Notes under the pieces: generated by a model
The model's input: the letters and a program-made list of their open reading frames with translations, nothing else
Database searches by the model: none
Told to the model about the DNA's origin: nothing
In this document: one piece after another, positions 1 to 6,253 of the stretch
How positions within the stretch are numbered: position 1 is the stretch's first letter
How the letters are laid out: every line of letters begins with the position of its first letter
Position numbers and translations under genes: made by a program
Assembly: GCA_900546605.1 (NCBI GenBank)
Contig: URDV01000070.1
Location: forward strand, 1 to 9,655
Length of the DNA stretch: 9,655 nucleotides
Direction of reading: 5' to 3'
From: an uncultured Prevotella sp.
GTDB taxonomy: Bacteria > Bacteroidota > Bacteroidia > Bacteroidales > Bacteroidaceae

Positions 1-229
1 CCCGTTAACTAAAATACCCGTTAACTTGTTAACCTGTTACCCCGTTAACTAAAATACCCGTTAACTTGTTAACCCGTTACCCCGTTAACTAAAATACCCG
101 TTAACTTGTTAACCTGTTACCCCGTTAACTAAAATATCCGTTAACTTGTTAACCCGTTACCCCGTTAACTAAAATACTCGTTAACTTGTTAACCCGTTAC
201 CCCGTTAACTAAAATATCCGTTAACCTGT
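1..229. repeat. Tandem array of 40-bp units built from 8-bp GTTAAC-bearing monomers
   Basis: Five full 40-bp units start at 1, 41, 81, 121 and 161, and a shortened sixth runs 201-229; the array is cut by the window start. Units differ at only a few sites, mostly C/T changes (ACCTG or ACCCG; ACCCG, ATCCG or ACTCG). Each unit divides into five 8-mers, four of them close variants such as CCCGTTAA, CTTGTTAA and CCTGTTAC, and one diverged (CTAAAATA). The last unit looks as if one 8-mer (CTTGTTAA) had been dropped. The palindrome GTTAAC occurs 17 times, spaced 16, 8 and 16 bp apart. The array ends 7 bp past the stop codon of the leftward HsdR-N gene, so that gene's transcript would run into it. Function unknown: protein-binding array, structural repeat or neutral satellite are all possible. 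Confidence 0.95.
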
Positions 230-235
230 ATGCTT

Positions 236-691
236 TTATTTCAGCTCATTGTAGTTGGGTATGTCAGGTAAAAACGTTACTTGCATGTTGTTATAATCAA
301 CATAGCAACAATAGTGTTGCTTGCCATTGCTTACTATTAAATAGTTGGCACGCAACACACTATTATAGGAGTAAATTTGTTGAAATACAGCTTGGGTAAT
401 AGGAATGTGTGGGGCTTTGTATTCAATAATAACACGTGGCATGCCTCCATTGCGATTGTAAAGAACACTATCACAACGACGTGCCACTCCGCCAACATGG
501 ATGGTTACCTCATTGGCTAACAAGGCTGCGGGGTAGCCTTTGTGCTCAACTAAATAATGGGTAAAGTGCTGGCGTACCCACTCCTCGGGGGTGAGGCGTA
601 GGTAGCGTCGACGCAAAAAGTCGTAGATGGAAATCTGACCATTGTTATTAGTCGTTTTTATGTCGAAAGGCGGAAGATTGAGTTGCTGCAT
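236..691 (-). CDS. HsdR N-terminal-domain (HSDR_N_2-like) nuclease-fold protein
   Basis: This 151-residue protein resembles the stand-alone 'type I restriction enzyme R protein N-terminal domain' proteins common in Bacteroidetes, which have the PD-(D/E)XK nuclease fold but no helicase part. The family signature LTPEEWVRQHF lies at residues 33-43. Candidate catalytic residues are D74 (RRCDSVLY), E90 and K92 (IIEYKAP), with a QxxxY-like helix at Q105-Y109. The start at 691 (MQQLNLPPFDIK) is preferred. An in-frame ATG at 799 would add 36 residues, but most of those are read from the repeat element at 730-897 and do not resemble the family's N-terminus. It is divergent from amn-holA. No methylase, specificity or helicase gene is present, so a classical restriction role is not supported and the true function is unknown. 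Confidence 0.85.
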   Translation of the reverse strand: MQQLNLPPFDIKTTNNNGQISIYDFLRRRYLRLTPEEWVRQHFTHYLVEHKGYPAALLANEVTIHVGGVARRCDSVLYNRNGGMPRVIIEYKAPHIPITQAVFQQIYSYNSVLRANYLIVSNGKQHYCCYVDYNNMQVTFLPDIPNYNELK

Positions 692-705
692 GGAGTGGCT
701 TTTTG

Positions 706-713
706 TATATTTG
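706..713 (+). promoter_or_regulatory. Candidate Bacteroidetes -7 box for amn-holA
   Basis: TATATTTG matches the Bacteroidetes consensus TAnnTTTG. A TTG at 683-685, 20 bp upstream, can serve as the -33 element and lies inside the first codons of the leftward HsdR-N gene. Transcription would start near 720 and reach amn at 953, giving a leader of about 230 nt. About 168 nt of that is the repeat element at 730-897. The motif carries little information, so this is a positional inference. Confidence 0.4.
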
Positions 714-729
714 CACCTTATAAATAACT

Positions 730-897
730 CGTCGGTGGAATTATTGGTTAACGGGGTAATAAGTTGACTTGTTAACGAGTAAGTATCTATGTCATACACT
801 ACTTGTGTTGAAGTCAGAATGGCAAGGAACTTAAAAACTTGACAAACTTACTTGCTAACCCGTTAACTTGTCAACTTGTTTGCTGATTCTGCCAACG
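730..897 (+). mobile_element. GTTAAC-rich dispersed element, copy A (MITE-like)
   Basis: This diverged copy has the same architecture as the copy at 6076-6253. The left end (CGTCGGTGGAATT, 730-742) is an imperfect inverted match to the right end (GATTCTGCCAACG, 885-897). Inside these are 8-mer tracts with GTTAAC or GTCAAC, and a central core containing AAGTAAGTAT near 780 and a block ending AAACTTAC at 826-852 that recurs in the other copies. It fills the gap between the HsdR-N gene and amn. No open reading frame for a transposase is present. I could not see a clear target-site duplication, consistent with an old insertion. Confidence 0.75.
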
Positions 898-934
898 TAT
901 AGTTAACAATAACAAGGCGTGCCTTAATGGTGTG

Positions 935-942
935 CAAAATTA
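935..942 (-). promoter_or_regulatory. Candidate -7 box for the HsdR-N gene
   Basis: On the minus strand this reads TAATTTTG, matching TAnnTTTG. A TTTTG lies 17 bp upstream, inside the first codons of amn; this spacing is somewhat shorter than the 19-21 bp I expect, so the call is weak. Transcription would cross the repeat element before reaching the start codon at 691. The layout mirrors the candidate promoter at 706-713. Confidence 0.3.
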
Positions 943-952
943 CGAAATTAAT

Positions 953-1729
953 ATGACAACAAAAGAGGAAATCATTGACGACTGGTTGGTGCGATACACC
1001 AAAATGCCGCTTGAGAACTTTGGAAAACATATTTTGCTGACAAACTTTAATAATTATGTGGATATGTTTTGCCAGCAATGTGGAGTTGAACCTGTAGGCT
1101 TTGATGCGAACATGAGAACTGCAACAGCAGGGGATATAACGATGATTAATTTTGGCATGGGGAGTCCGAACGCTGCTTTGATTATGGATTTGCTCGGAGC
1201 TATTGAACCTAAGGCTTGCTTGTTCTTAGGAAAATGTGGTGGCATATCGGAGAAAACGCATTTGGGCGATTATATTTTGCCCCTTGCTGGTATACGTGGC
1301 GAGGGTACTTCGAATGACTATTTCCCGCCAGAGGTGCCTGCTCTGCCTGCCTTTATGTTGCAACGTGCTGTGTCAACAGCTTTGCGCGATAATAGTCACG
1401 ATTATTGGACAGGAACTGTGTATACAACCAATAGGCGTGTGTGGGAACATGATGAAAAATTTAAAAATTATTTGCGTGAAACAAGGGCGATGGCTGTAGA
1501 TATGGAAACGGCTACGCTTTTTTCATGTGGATTCTTTAACCATATTCCAACTGGTGCCTTGCTACTGGTGTCTGACAATCCGATGGAGGCTGATGGTGTG
1601 AAAACTGAAACCAGCGATAATAAAGTGACGCGTGACTTTGCTAACACGCATGTTAGAATAGGTATTGAAAGTATGAAACTCATTATTGGGGAACGCAAAA
1701 CGGTGCGACACCTAAAGTATGATTGGTAA
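953..1729 (+). CDS. amn: AMP nucleosidase, short Bacteroidetes form
   Basis: The enzyme hydrolyses AMP to adenine and ribose 5-phosphate in purine nucleotide turnover in the cytoplasm. The 258 residues form a single nucleoside-phosphorylase-I type domain. Visible motifs are the glycine-rich GMGSPNA (68-74), FLGKCGG (91-97), GEGTSNDYFPPEVPA (116-130), VDMETA (182-187, with the conserved E185) and LLVSDNP (204-210, D208 the likely catalytic acid). E. coli Amn is nearly twice as long and carries an extra N-terminal regulatory domain that is absent here, as is usual in Bacteroidetes. The ATG at 953 is preferred over an upstream GTG at 932, which would add seven residues read from a likely promoter motif and not matching the family start. 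The stop codon overlaps the start of holA by one base (TAATG), so the two are co-transcribed and probably translationally coupled. Confidence 0.95.
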   Translation: MTTKEEIIDDWLVRYTKMPLENFGKHILLTNFNNYVDMFCQQCGVEPVGFDANMRTATAGDITMINFGMGSPNAALIMDLLGAIEPKACLFLGKCGGISEKTHLGDYILPLAGIRGEGTSNDYFPPEVPALPAFMLQRAVSTALRDNSHDYWTGTVYTTNRRVWEHDEKFKNYLRETRAMAVDMETATLFSCGFFNHIPTGALLLVSDNPMEADGVKTETSDNKVTRDFANTHVRIGIESMKLIIGERKTVRHLKYDW

Positions 1730-2772
1730 TGGCTGGGTATTCGAATTTTAAAAAGAAGCCTGCAGGTATTACGTATGAGCAAATTGTGCGTGATGTGCAA
1801 GCTGGTAATATTAAGCCTATTTACTACTTGATGGGTGATGAGGGGTATTACATTGACCGTGTGGCTGACTTTATTGTTGACTCTGTGCTACAGCCCGAAG
1901 AACGCGATTTTAACTTGATGACGTTCTTTGGTGCTGAGGCTGATATTGATGCTATTATTGCGGCTGCTCGCTCATATCCTATGGCTGCCCAGCATTTAGT
2001 GATTGTGGTGAAAGAAGCACAAGGGCTAAAGCATTTGGAACATTTAGAGTTTTATTTGCGCCAAGTGCAACCTACAACAGTACTGATATTTTGTCATAAA
2101 AACGGAACAATTGATCGCCGACTGAAGGTGCCAACTATGATAAATAAAGTGGGTGTGCTCTTTGAGTCGAAAAAACTCTACGATAATCAGCTGCCGACAT
2201 TTGTGCAGAATTATTTACGCAGAAAACATTTGACTGCAGCTCCTGGAGCTGCTGAAATGGTGGCTGACTTTATTGGGGCTGATTTGAACCGTATTGCATC
2301 TGAACTTGATAAACTCATTCTGACTCTGCCTGAGAATCAAAAAATGATTACAATTGATGAGGTGCAGAAGAACATTGGCATTTCAAAAAATTACAATAAC
2401 TTTGAACTGCAGGATGCGATAGGTAATAAGGATGTGCTGAAGGCTAATAGAATTGTGAAATATTTTGACTCAAATGAAAAGGCTAATCCTATTCAGGCAA
2501 CGCTGAGTGTGTTGTTTAAATACTTCTCAAACTTGATGCTTTCATTTTATGCTCCGCAGCGAACTGAACAGGGCATTGCGGCTTGGCTGGGTATGACTGA
2601 GTGGCAGGTGCGTAAAAATGTATTGCCTGCAATGCGCAATTATTCGGCTATGAAAGTGATGAATATTTTAGCTGAAATAAGACGTACTGATGCGCGCTTA
2701 AAGGGGGCTGAGGGCTCACATACTCCTAATGGTGAATTGCTGAAGGAGTTAATATATTTTATATTACATTAG
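1729..2772 (+). CDS. holA: DNA polymerase III subunit delta
   Basis: This subunit of the clamp-loader complex opens the beta sliding clamp during chromosome replication. The 347 residues match the usual family length and recognisable Bacteroidetes delta features: the start of the AAA+-like N-terminal domain IKPIYYLMGDEGYYIDR (about 29-45, with no working Walker A, as normal for delta), LIFCHKNGTIDRR (about 119-131), GVLFESKKLYDNQLP (about 142-156), the lid segment ADLNRIASELDKL, and the C-terminal collar region with GISKNYNNFELQDAI and NPIQATLSVLFKYFSNLML. The ATG at 1729 shares its A with the amn stop codon; a TTG two codons upstream (1723) is less likely. The gene is intact and ends in a hairpin terminator about 40 bp downstream. 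The pairing with amn is one of position, with no evident functional link. Confidence 0.96.
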   Translation: MAGYSNFKKKPAGITYEQIVRDVQAGNIKPIYYLMGDEGYYIDRVADFIVDSVLQPEERDFNLMTFFGAEADIDAIIAAARSYPMAAQHLVIVVKEAQGLKHLEHLEFYLRQVQPTTVLIFCHKNGTIDRRLKVPTMINKVGVLFESKKLYDNQLPTFVQNYLRRKHLTAAPGAAEMVADFIGADLNRIASELDKLILTLPENQKMITIDEVQKNIGISKNYNNFELQDAIGNKDVLKANRIVKYFDSNEKANPIQATLSVLFKYFSNLMLSFYAPQRTEQGIAAWLGMTEWQVRKNVLPAMRNYSAMKVMNILAEIRRTDARLKGAEGSHTPNGELLKELIYFILH

Positions 2773-2814
2773 TTGCTTTCTAACAGGTCGTTATAGGTAA
2801 AATAGACTTGACAT

Positions 2815-2853
2815 AATAGGGCATTGCTGGACAAACAGCAAAGCCTTATTTGT
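2815..2853 (+). terminator. Rho-independent terminator of amn-holA
   Basis: The arms at 2815-2829 (AATAGGGCATTGCTG) and 2836-2850 (CAGCAAAGCCTTATT) pair over 15 positions with one A-A mismatch and one G-T pair, around the 6-base loop GACAAA. A T-rich stretch (TGTATTTATG) follows. It lies 42 bp past the holA stop, the right place to end the operon. Confidence 0.8.
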
Positions 2854-4329
2854 ATTTATGTGAATAGGGTAGGGGAAAATTTTATTTGTTATTGCTGTGA
2901 TCTTTTATCATGTATGGACTAAGCTCAAGGCTGTTGTAAGGTGAATGTGAGGGGTGGATGTTTGACAAAAGTGCACAGCTGATATTACGCCACTTGCATG
3001 AATGGGGTATTTCTTTTGTTCCCTCTATTTTTGTTCATATTTTCTATTCTTTCGTATCTCTTTATTACGTTATAATGTTGTTCTATTATTATTTATAATG
3101 AGATTTGTCAAGGATATTATGCCATGAGTACACTCATCATCTTGTTAAAAATAGGCTACTTCAGAAATCTGATCAGGCCATTTTTGTACCCTATTTTTAC
3201 CTATTGATGGCTGAACTACCTGTTTTTTTTGAAGAAAATGTAAATTCAAGGGAAAAATGAAGGTGGTAGCGCTGTTTTCAGCATGTTTTATTTAAAATAT
3301 TGGTTAGTAATGTAATGTGTATATAGCAAAACGTGGTATGATGTATTCTATTTGAAGAATGTATAAGACTGATTTAAAATAGTGTAAATTATTGATAATC
3401 AATTAGTAAGGTGGCTTTTACGCTCTCTGTGGTTGATTCGTAGGTTTTGAATTGTACGTTTGTATGAATTGTCCTGTTTCACGGCAATGGTGAGATGCTT
3501 GAAATGTTAATATTTACATTAAGGATTTATTTGCATTTACTTAATGCAATATAGGAAATGAAATACACAAATATACATTTGTATATGTAAATGTAAAGAA
3601 GATGGAAGGGTAGACAAACGGGAATTTACATAATAAAACATACACAAATATAAATATTAAAAGAAAAACTGATTTTGTTGATTAATAAATATGTATGCTC
3701 AAAAAATCTATGTAATGTATTGGGTTCCACGTAAAAAAATAGTTTGTTTATGTATTTGTTGGATAAAATAAAGCGAATGAATGTATGTATGATAAAATGC
3801 TGTATATTTATGGGCAAGAAATTTACTTACTTGCTGAATATCAAAGATTATTCTATTTTGTAAGAAACTTTATCTCTAATAACAGTCATGTCGGGTATAG
3901 AAACGTGAATTATTGAAATATAAATTTGATAATTACATTTGTGTTATGGTATATATGAATGTAAATGTTAGATATTTAAATGTAAACTACCATTTTGTTC
4001 ACAAATATGTTGGTTAAATGTGCTATTCTATTTATCTTTGTAAACGAAAACAGATGTACTGCAAAAGGGGGCGATTGGCATATATCACCCTATTGTTTAT
4101 CGTACAAATTGTGTTCAAGGCTCATAAGCATGAATAGTTGGCTATGTACATATTTAGATGTTTGGCGGACTCTTATGGCTTCAGCTTATGAATGCATGGC
4201 ATGGGTACAACTTTACTACTATTAGTAATAACGTTGTTCTATTTTGCGAAAAAAATACAGTACGTTTTTTGCTCGTAACACAGCAAACCAGTTCAAATTA
4301 CGTAACATAACACCTATATAATAAAGAAG
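2854..4329. other. Gene-free AT-rich interval of about 1.5 kb
   Basis: No convincing gene was found on either strand. The short open frames here (minus 3626-3817, plus 3995-4225, minus 4222-4485) have AT-driven or haphazard composition and no recognisable family. By count, 28 of the 120 bases at 3601-3720 are G or C, well below the neighbouring genes. The interval holds small dyads: ATGAGT-AC-ACTCAT (3124-3137), TCAGA-AA-TCTGA (3161-3172), TTGCATT with AATGCAA (3531-3537, 3543-3549) and ACAAAT-ATAC-ATTTGT (3567-3582). It also has scattered TGTAAATG/ATTTACA words near 3236, 3511, 3586, 3624, 3960 and 3981. I saw no tRNA or rRNA and no GTTAAC element. It may be decayed DNA, a long regulatory region or an unrecognised RNA locus. 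Confidence 0.6.
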
Positions 4330-4875
4330 ATGACAATGATTGATAGAATAAGAACCATCATGGAGTATGCAAAAATGTCGCAACAAGATTTTGCTGCTCG
4401 CTTGGGTATATCGCCAGCATCTTTGTCGAGTATTCTGACAGGACGTACCAATCCAACAAGTAAACACATTATGGGCATCCACCAAGGTTTTCCTGAAATA
4501 AATGTTAATTGGCTAATGTTTGGTGAGGGAACTATGTTGGCTGCTGGACATGAGGGGAATGATGAGTTGCAGCAGGCGGAGAAAACAAATGAAGATGCCT
4601 CTGCAAGTGAAAACTCCGTGACTGCTGAAGAACAGTTGGGGGGTGAAAACATTGAACAACGTTCACTATTTACGCAAGAACAAATAGCGCATCCTACTAT
4701 TGAGCAAAAAGTAGCTGCCTATGGATCGAGACGTGAACAACGATCGACGATAAGGGGTAATGGTAGTGTAATATCAACTGCGATAAATATTGACAAAGAT
4801 GAACGAAGAATAAAAGAGATTCGTGTGTTCTATAATAACGGAACGTATGAGTCATTTGTTCCTTCTAATCGTTGA
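4330..4875 (+). CDS. Xre-family helix-turn-helix regulator, Bacteroidetes type
   Basis: The N-terminal part, about residues 4-65, is a lambda-repressor-like HTH: IRTIMEYAKMSQQDFAARLGISPASLSSILTGRTNPT, with QQDFAARLGI and SPASLSSIL as the two helices, then INVNWLMFGEGTM closing the domain. This layout (HTH, then 'WLxFGxGxM') is typical of Bacteroidetes Xre regulators. A charged, Glu/Ala/Ser-rich linker of low complexity follows (about 75-145). The short C-terminal segment KEIRVFYNNGTYESFVPS (about 161-178) recurs in related proteins, probably as a small beta oligomerisation or sensing tail. At 181 residues it is complete, with no catalytic or LexA-type peptidase domain. It starts at the first of two nearby ATGs (4330, 4336), after AAGAAG. 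It stands alone between the gene-free interval and an element copy; its targets are unknown. Confidence 0.85.
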   Translation: MTMIDRIRTIMEYAKMSQQDFAARLGISPASLSSILTGRTNPTSKHIMGIHQGFPEINVNWLMFGEGTMLAAGHEGNDELQQAEKTNEDASASENSVTAEEQLGGENIEQRSLFTQEQIAHPTIEQKVAAYGSRREQRSTIRGNGSVISTAINIDKDERRIKEIRVFYNNGTYESFVPSNR

Positions 4876-4904
4876 TTAATTTGTTGCTTTGTTACCAACT
4901 ACAT

Positions 4905-5061
4905 GCGTTGGCGGATTTAGTAAACAGTGGGATTAGTTAATGGGAGAACAGGTAAGTTTGCCAAGTTTTTAAAGTTCCTAACTATTGGGGCAACATAATA
5001 AGTTGTGTGTAGCATACTTACTTGTTAACTCGTTCCCCCCCCCAAAAAAAATTCGTCAATG
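4905..5061 (-). mobile_element. GTTAAC-rich dispersed element, copy D, reversed and eroded
   Basis: The left end GCGTTGGCGGATT (4905-4917) matches the ends of the copies at 6076 and 9604. The core block at 4951-4978 (GGTAAGTTTGCCAAG and onward) is the reverse complement of 6171-6198, so this copy lies in the opposite orientation. AATAAGTTGTGTGTAGCATACTT near 4998-5020 matches the other half of the core. The 8-mer tract is largely lost on the left (GATTAGTTAATGGGAGAAC) and, on the right, is replaced after TTAACTCGTT by a C9-A8 tract. The right end ATTCGTCAATG is a decayed version of AATTCCGCCAATG. It separates the Xre gene from the next gene. No clear target duplication remains. Confidence 0.7.
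5035..5051. repeat. C9-A8 homopolymer tract upstream of the 5080 gene
   Basis: Nine C (5035-5043) are followed directly by eight A (5044-5051), ending 28 bp before the start codon at 5080. Such runs are prone to slippage. This one sits in the leader or promoter zone of the downstream gene, at the decayed end of an element copy. Whether its length varies or affects expression cannot be told from one sequence. Confidence 0.9.
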
Positions 5062-5079
5062 AGGTAAACTATAGGTAAT

Positions 5080-5850
5080 ATGTCATCAATTGAAATCTTA
5101 ATGCTTCGTAAGCAAGGTAAATGGCAAGAGGCTTTAGAACTTGCTTTATGTGGTATTAATAGTCGCGAGGATGAGTATTCGCGTATGGCGCTTTTCTGGG
5201 TGGTGTACAGCATATGCCGTATGGCTGAAAAAATACGAGGCGCGGAGGATATCGTAAAGCTTTGTATTATTTATATGCGTACACTACAACGTGGCATGCT
5301 TGATGAGGAGGGTATTGGGCATAAGTGCTATAATGGATTGCTAAGGCGTTATATGTTAGCGGGTGCAAGAGTAGATGCTGCTCTTGAAATGTCGCGCACA
5401 GAGCCTATTAAAGCTTATGTGTGCCTTAGAAGTGTGAACGTGCATCCAGGTGATGTTGATAAAACGTTTCATGATGCCTATGGTTGGATTATTTGTCGTT
5501 ATTTGCAAAAGCGTGTTGAAAAGATTAGCCCCATGACATTTAGTGATGTGCTCGATGAGTATTTTTTGTTGCAGACATCACGCCCGTCAATATTACACTC
5601 CAGAATTCTTGATGTGATGTTACGTTTTGCTCTTAGCAGACCAAATGAGCCATTTGATTTTAATCATTATTTTGACTTGTGGGGACCTAATAATTTGCGG
5701 TGGGAAGATCGTTATGCTTTTGTTGTGTTTGGCGTGTGTCAACCGCCTATTGTGCCACGTTTATTGAAAGTAATAGAGAAGTATACTGATGAAAAGGGGA
5801 TGGCTTCACTTACTGATGGTATTCCTCGTTGGTGGTGGGTACGCTATTAA
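5080..5850 (+). CDS. Uncharacterised helical-repeat-like protein
   Basis: I do not recognise this 256-residue protein with certainty. It begins with a TPR-like helix pair, IEILMLRKQGKWQEALELAL (about 4-23), followed by SRMALFWVVYSICRMAEK. A later segment, PFDFNHYFDLWGPNNLRWEDRY (about 189-210), resembles the 'FDF..FFELW..NLREEDW' motif I recall from longer Bacteroidetes TPR-containing proteins (DUF7017-like), some of which accompany TOTE conflict systems. No primase, helicase or nuclease partner is in this window. No signal peptide or membrane segment is evident. The protein ends abruptly in GIPRWWWVRY, and its stop codon lies in the left arm of the inverted repeat at 5847-6052. It may therefore be a C-terminally truncated member of a longer family. 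The ATG at 5080 is the first start after the C9-A8 tract. Confidence 0.65.
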   Translation: MSSIEILMLRKQGKWQEALELALCGINSREDEYSRMALFWVVYSICRMAEKIRGAEDIVKLCIIYMRTLQRGMLDEEGIGHKCYNGLLRRYMLAGARVDAALEMSRTEPIKAYVCLRSVNVHPGDVDKTFHDAYGWIICRYLQKRVEKISPMTFSDVLDEYFLLQTSRPSILHSRILDVMLRFALSRPNEPFDFNHYFDLWGPNNLRWEDRYAFVVFGVCQPPIVPRLLKVIEKYTDEKGMASLTDGIPRWWWVRY

Positions 5851-6052
5851 GTAGGTAAGTAGGTCGTAAGTCGGCATTCAAAATTAGTTGATATAATCAT
5901 ATTCAGAATTAGTTGATATGCCTTGGTGTATTCTTTTGCCCATAAACATAGGTCTCACTGGTCACATAGCCCGCTACGATCCCTTTTCAGCCTATGTCTC
6001 TAAACGAAATACTGCACCAACTCATATCAACTAATTTTGAATACCTACTTAA
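5847..6052. repeat. Long imperfect inverted repeat, unrelated to the GTTAAC elements
   Basis: The outer arms are TTAAGTAGGTA (5847-5857) and TACCTACTTAA (6042-6052). Next inward, ATTCAAAATTAGTTGATAT at 5876-5894 has its perfect 19-bp reverse complement at 6024-6042. On the left the two arm parts are split by about 18 bp that partly repeat AAGTAGGT; on the right they are contiguous. A near-copy of the 19-mer (ATTCAGAATTAGTTGATAT) follows at 5901-5919, a 25-bp direct repeat. Pairing continues inward: TAGTTGATATG..TTGGTG (5910-5926) with its complement ending near 6033, and ACATAGG (5946-5952) with CCTATGT (5992-5998). The loop is about 40 bases. It could be a MITE-like element, or a transcribed hairpin ending the upstream gene. 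Confidence 0.75.
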
Positions 6053-6065
6053 GCACAATGGGATA

Positions 6066-6075
6066 TAGGCTCAAT
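6066..6075. repeat. Left 10-bp target-site duplication of element copy B
   Basis: TAGGCTCAAT here is repeated exactly at 6254-6263, directly flanking the element at 6076-6253. The exact junction is uncertain by a base or two, because the element's outermost bases differ between copies. Confidence 0.6.
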
Positions 6076-6253
6076 GCGTTGGCGGAATTTCAAGTTAACG
6101 GGTTAACAAGTTGACAGGTTAACAAGTAAGTATGCTTTACACCACTTATTATGTTAAAGCAGAATGACAGGAAACTTAAAAAGCTTGGCAAACTTACCTG
6201 TTAACCCGTTAACCCGTTAACTTGTCAACTTGTTTACTAATTCCGCCAATGGG
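6076..6253 (+). mobile_element. GTTAAC-rich dispersed element, copy B (best preserved, MITE-like)
   Basis: This 178-bp element has inverted ends GCGTTGGCGGAATT (6076-6089) and AATTCCGCCAATGGG (6239-6253). The left flank of the core (6091-6130) and the right flank (6196-6238) are runs of the 8-mers of the array at 1-229 (CCCGTTAA, CTTGTTAA, CCTGTTAA and variants), in opposite orientations. The central core runs from AAGTAAGTAT (6124-6133) to AAACTTACC and is conserved in copies A and D. A perfect 10-bp direct repeat borders it, which supports insertion by transposition. With no coding capacity it would depend on a transposase elsewhere. It lies between the 5080 gene and viaA. Confidence 0.8.

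Noticed and set aside
1..229. CRISPR array
   Set aside because: The 40-bp units follow each other with no unique spacers; differences are single-base changes, and no cas gene is present.
1..229. Replication origin with iterons
   Set aside because: The repeats are iteron-like, but there is no Rep gene or evident DnaA-box cluster nearby, and similar 8-mers occur in dispersed elements.
236..897. Complete type I restriction-modification or defence locus
   Set aside because: Only the isolated HsdR N-terminal domain is present; there is no helicase, methylase or specificity gene, and such stand-alone proteins are ordinary in Bacteroidetes.
932..952. GTG start for amn seven codons upstream
   Set aside because: The added residues do not match the family start and are read through GTGCAAAATTA, which looks like a minus-strand promoter motif; ATG at 953 gives the usual N-terminus.
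1723..1728. TTG start for holA
   Set aside because: The ATG at 1729 overlapping the amn stop is a normal coupling arrangement and gives the usual N-terminus.
3626..3817. 63-residue minus-strand open frame in the AT-rich gap
   Set aside because: Its Ile/Phe/Asn/Lys-rich composition follows from AT content; there is no recognisable domain or initiation context.
3995..4225. 76-residue plus-strand open frame before the Xre gene
   Set aside because: Cys/Trp/Tyr-rich with haphazard composition and no family resemblance; I would not call it without expression evidence.
5025..5213. Antisense 62-residue open frame over the C9-A8 tract
   Set aside because: It is a shadow of the 5080 gene plus the homopolymer tract, which reads as a glycine run near its N-terminus.
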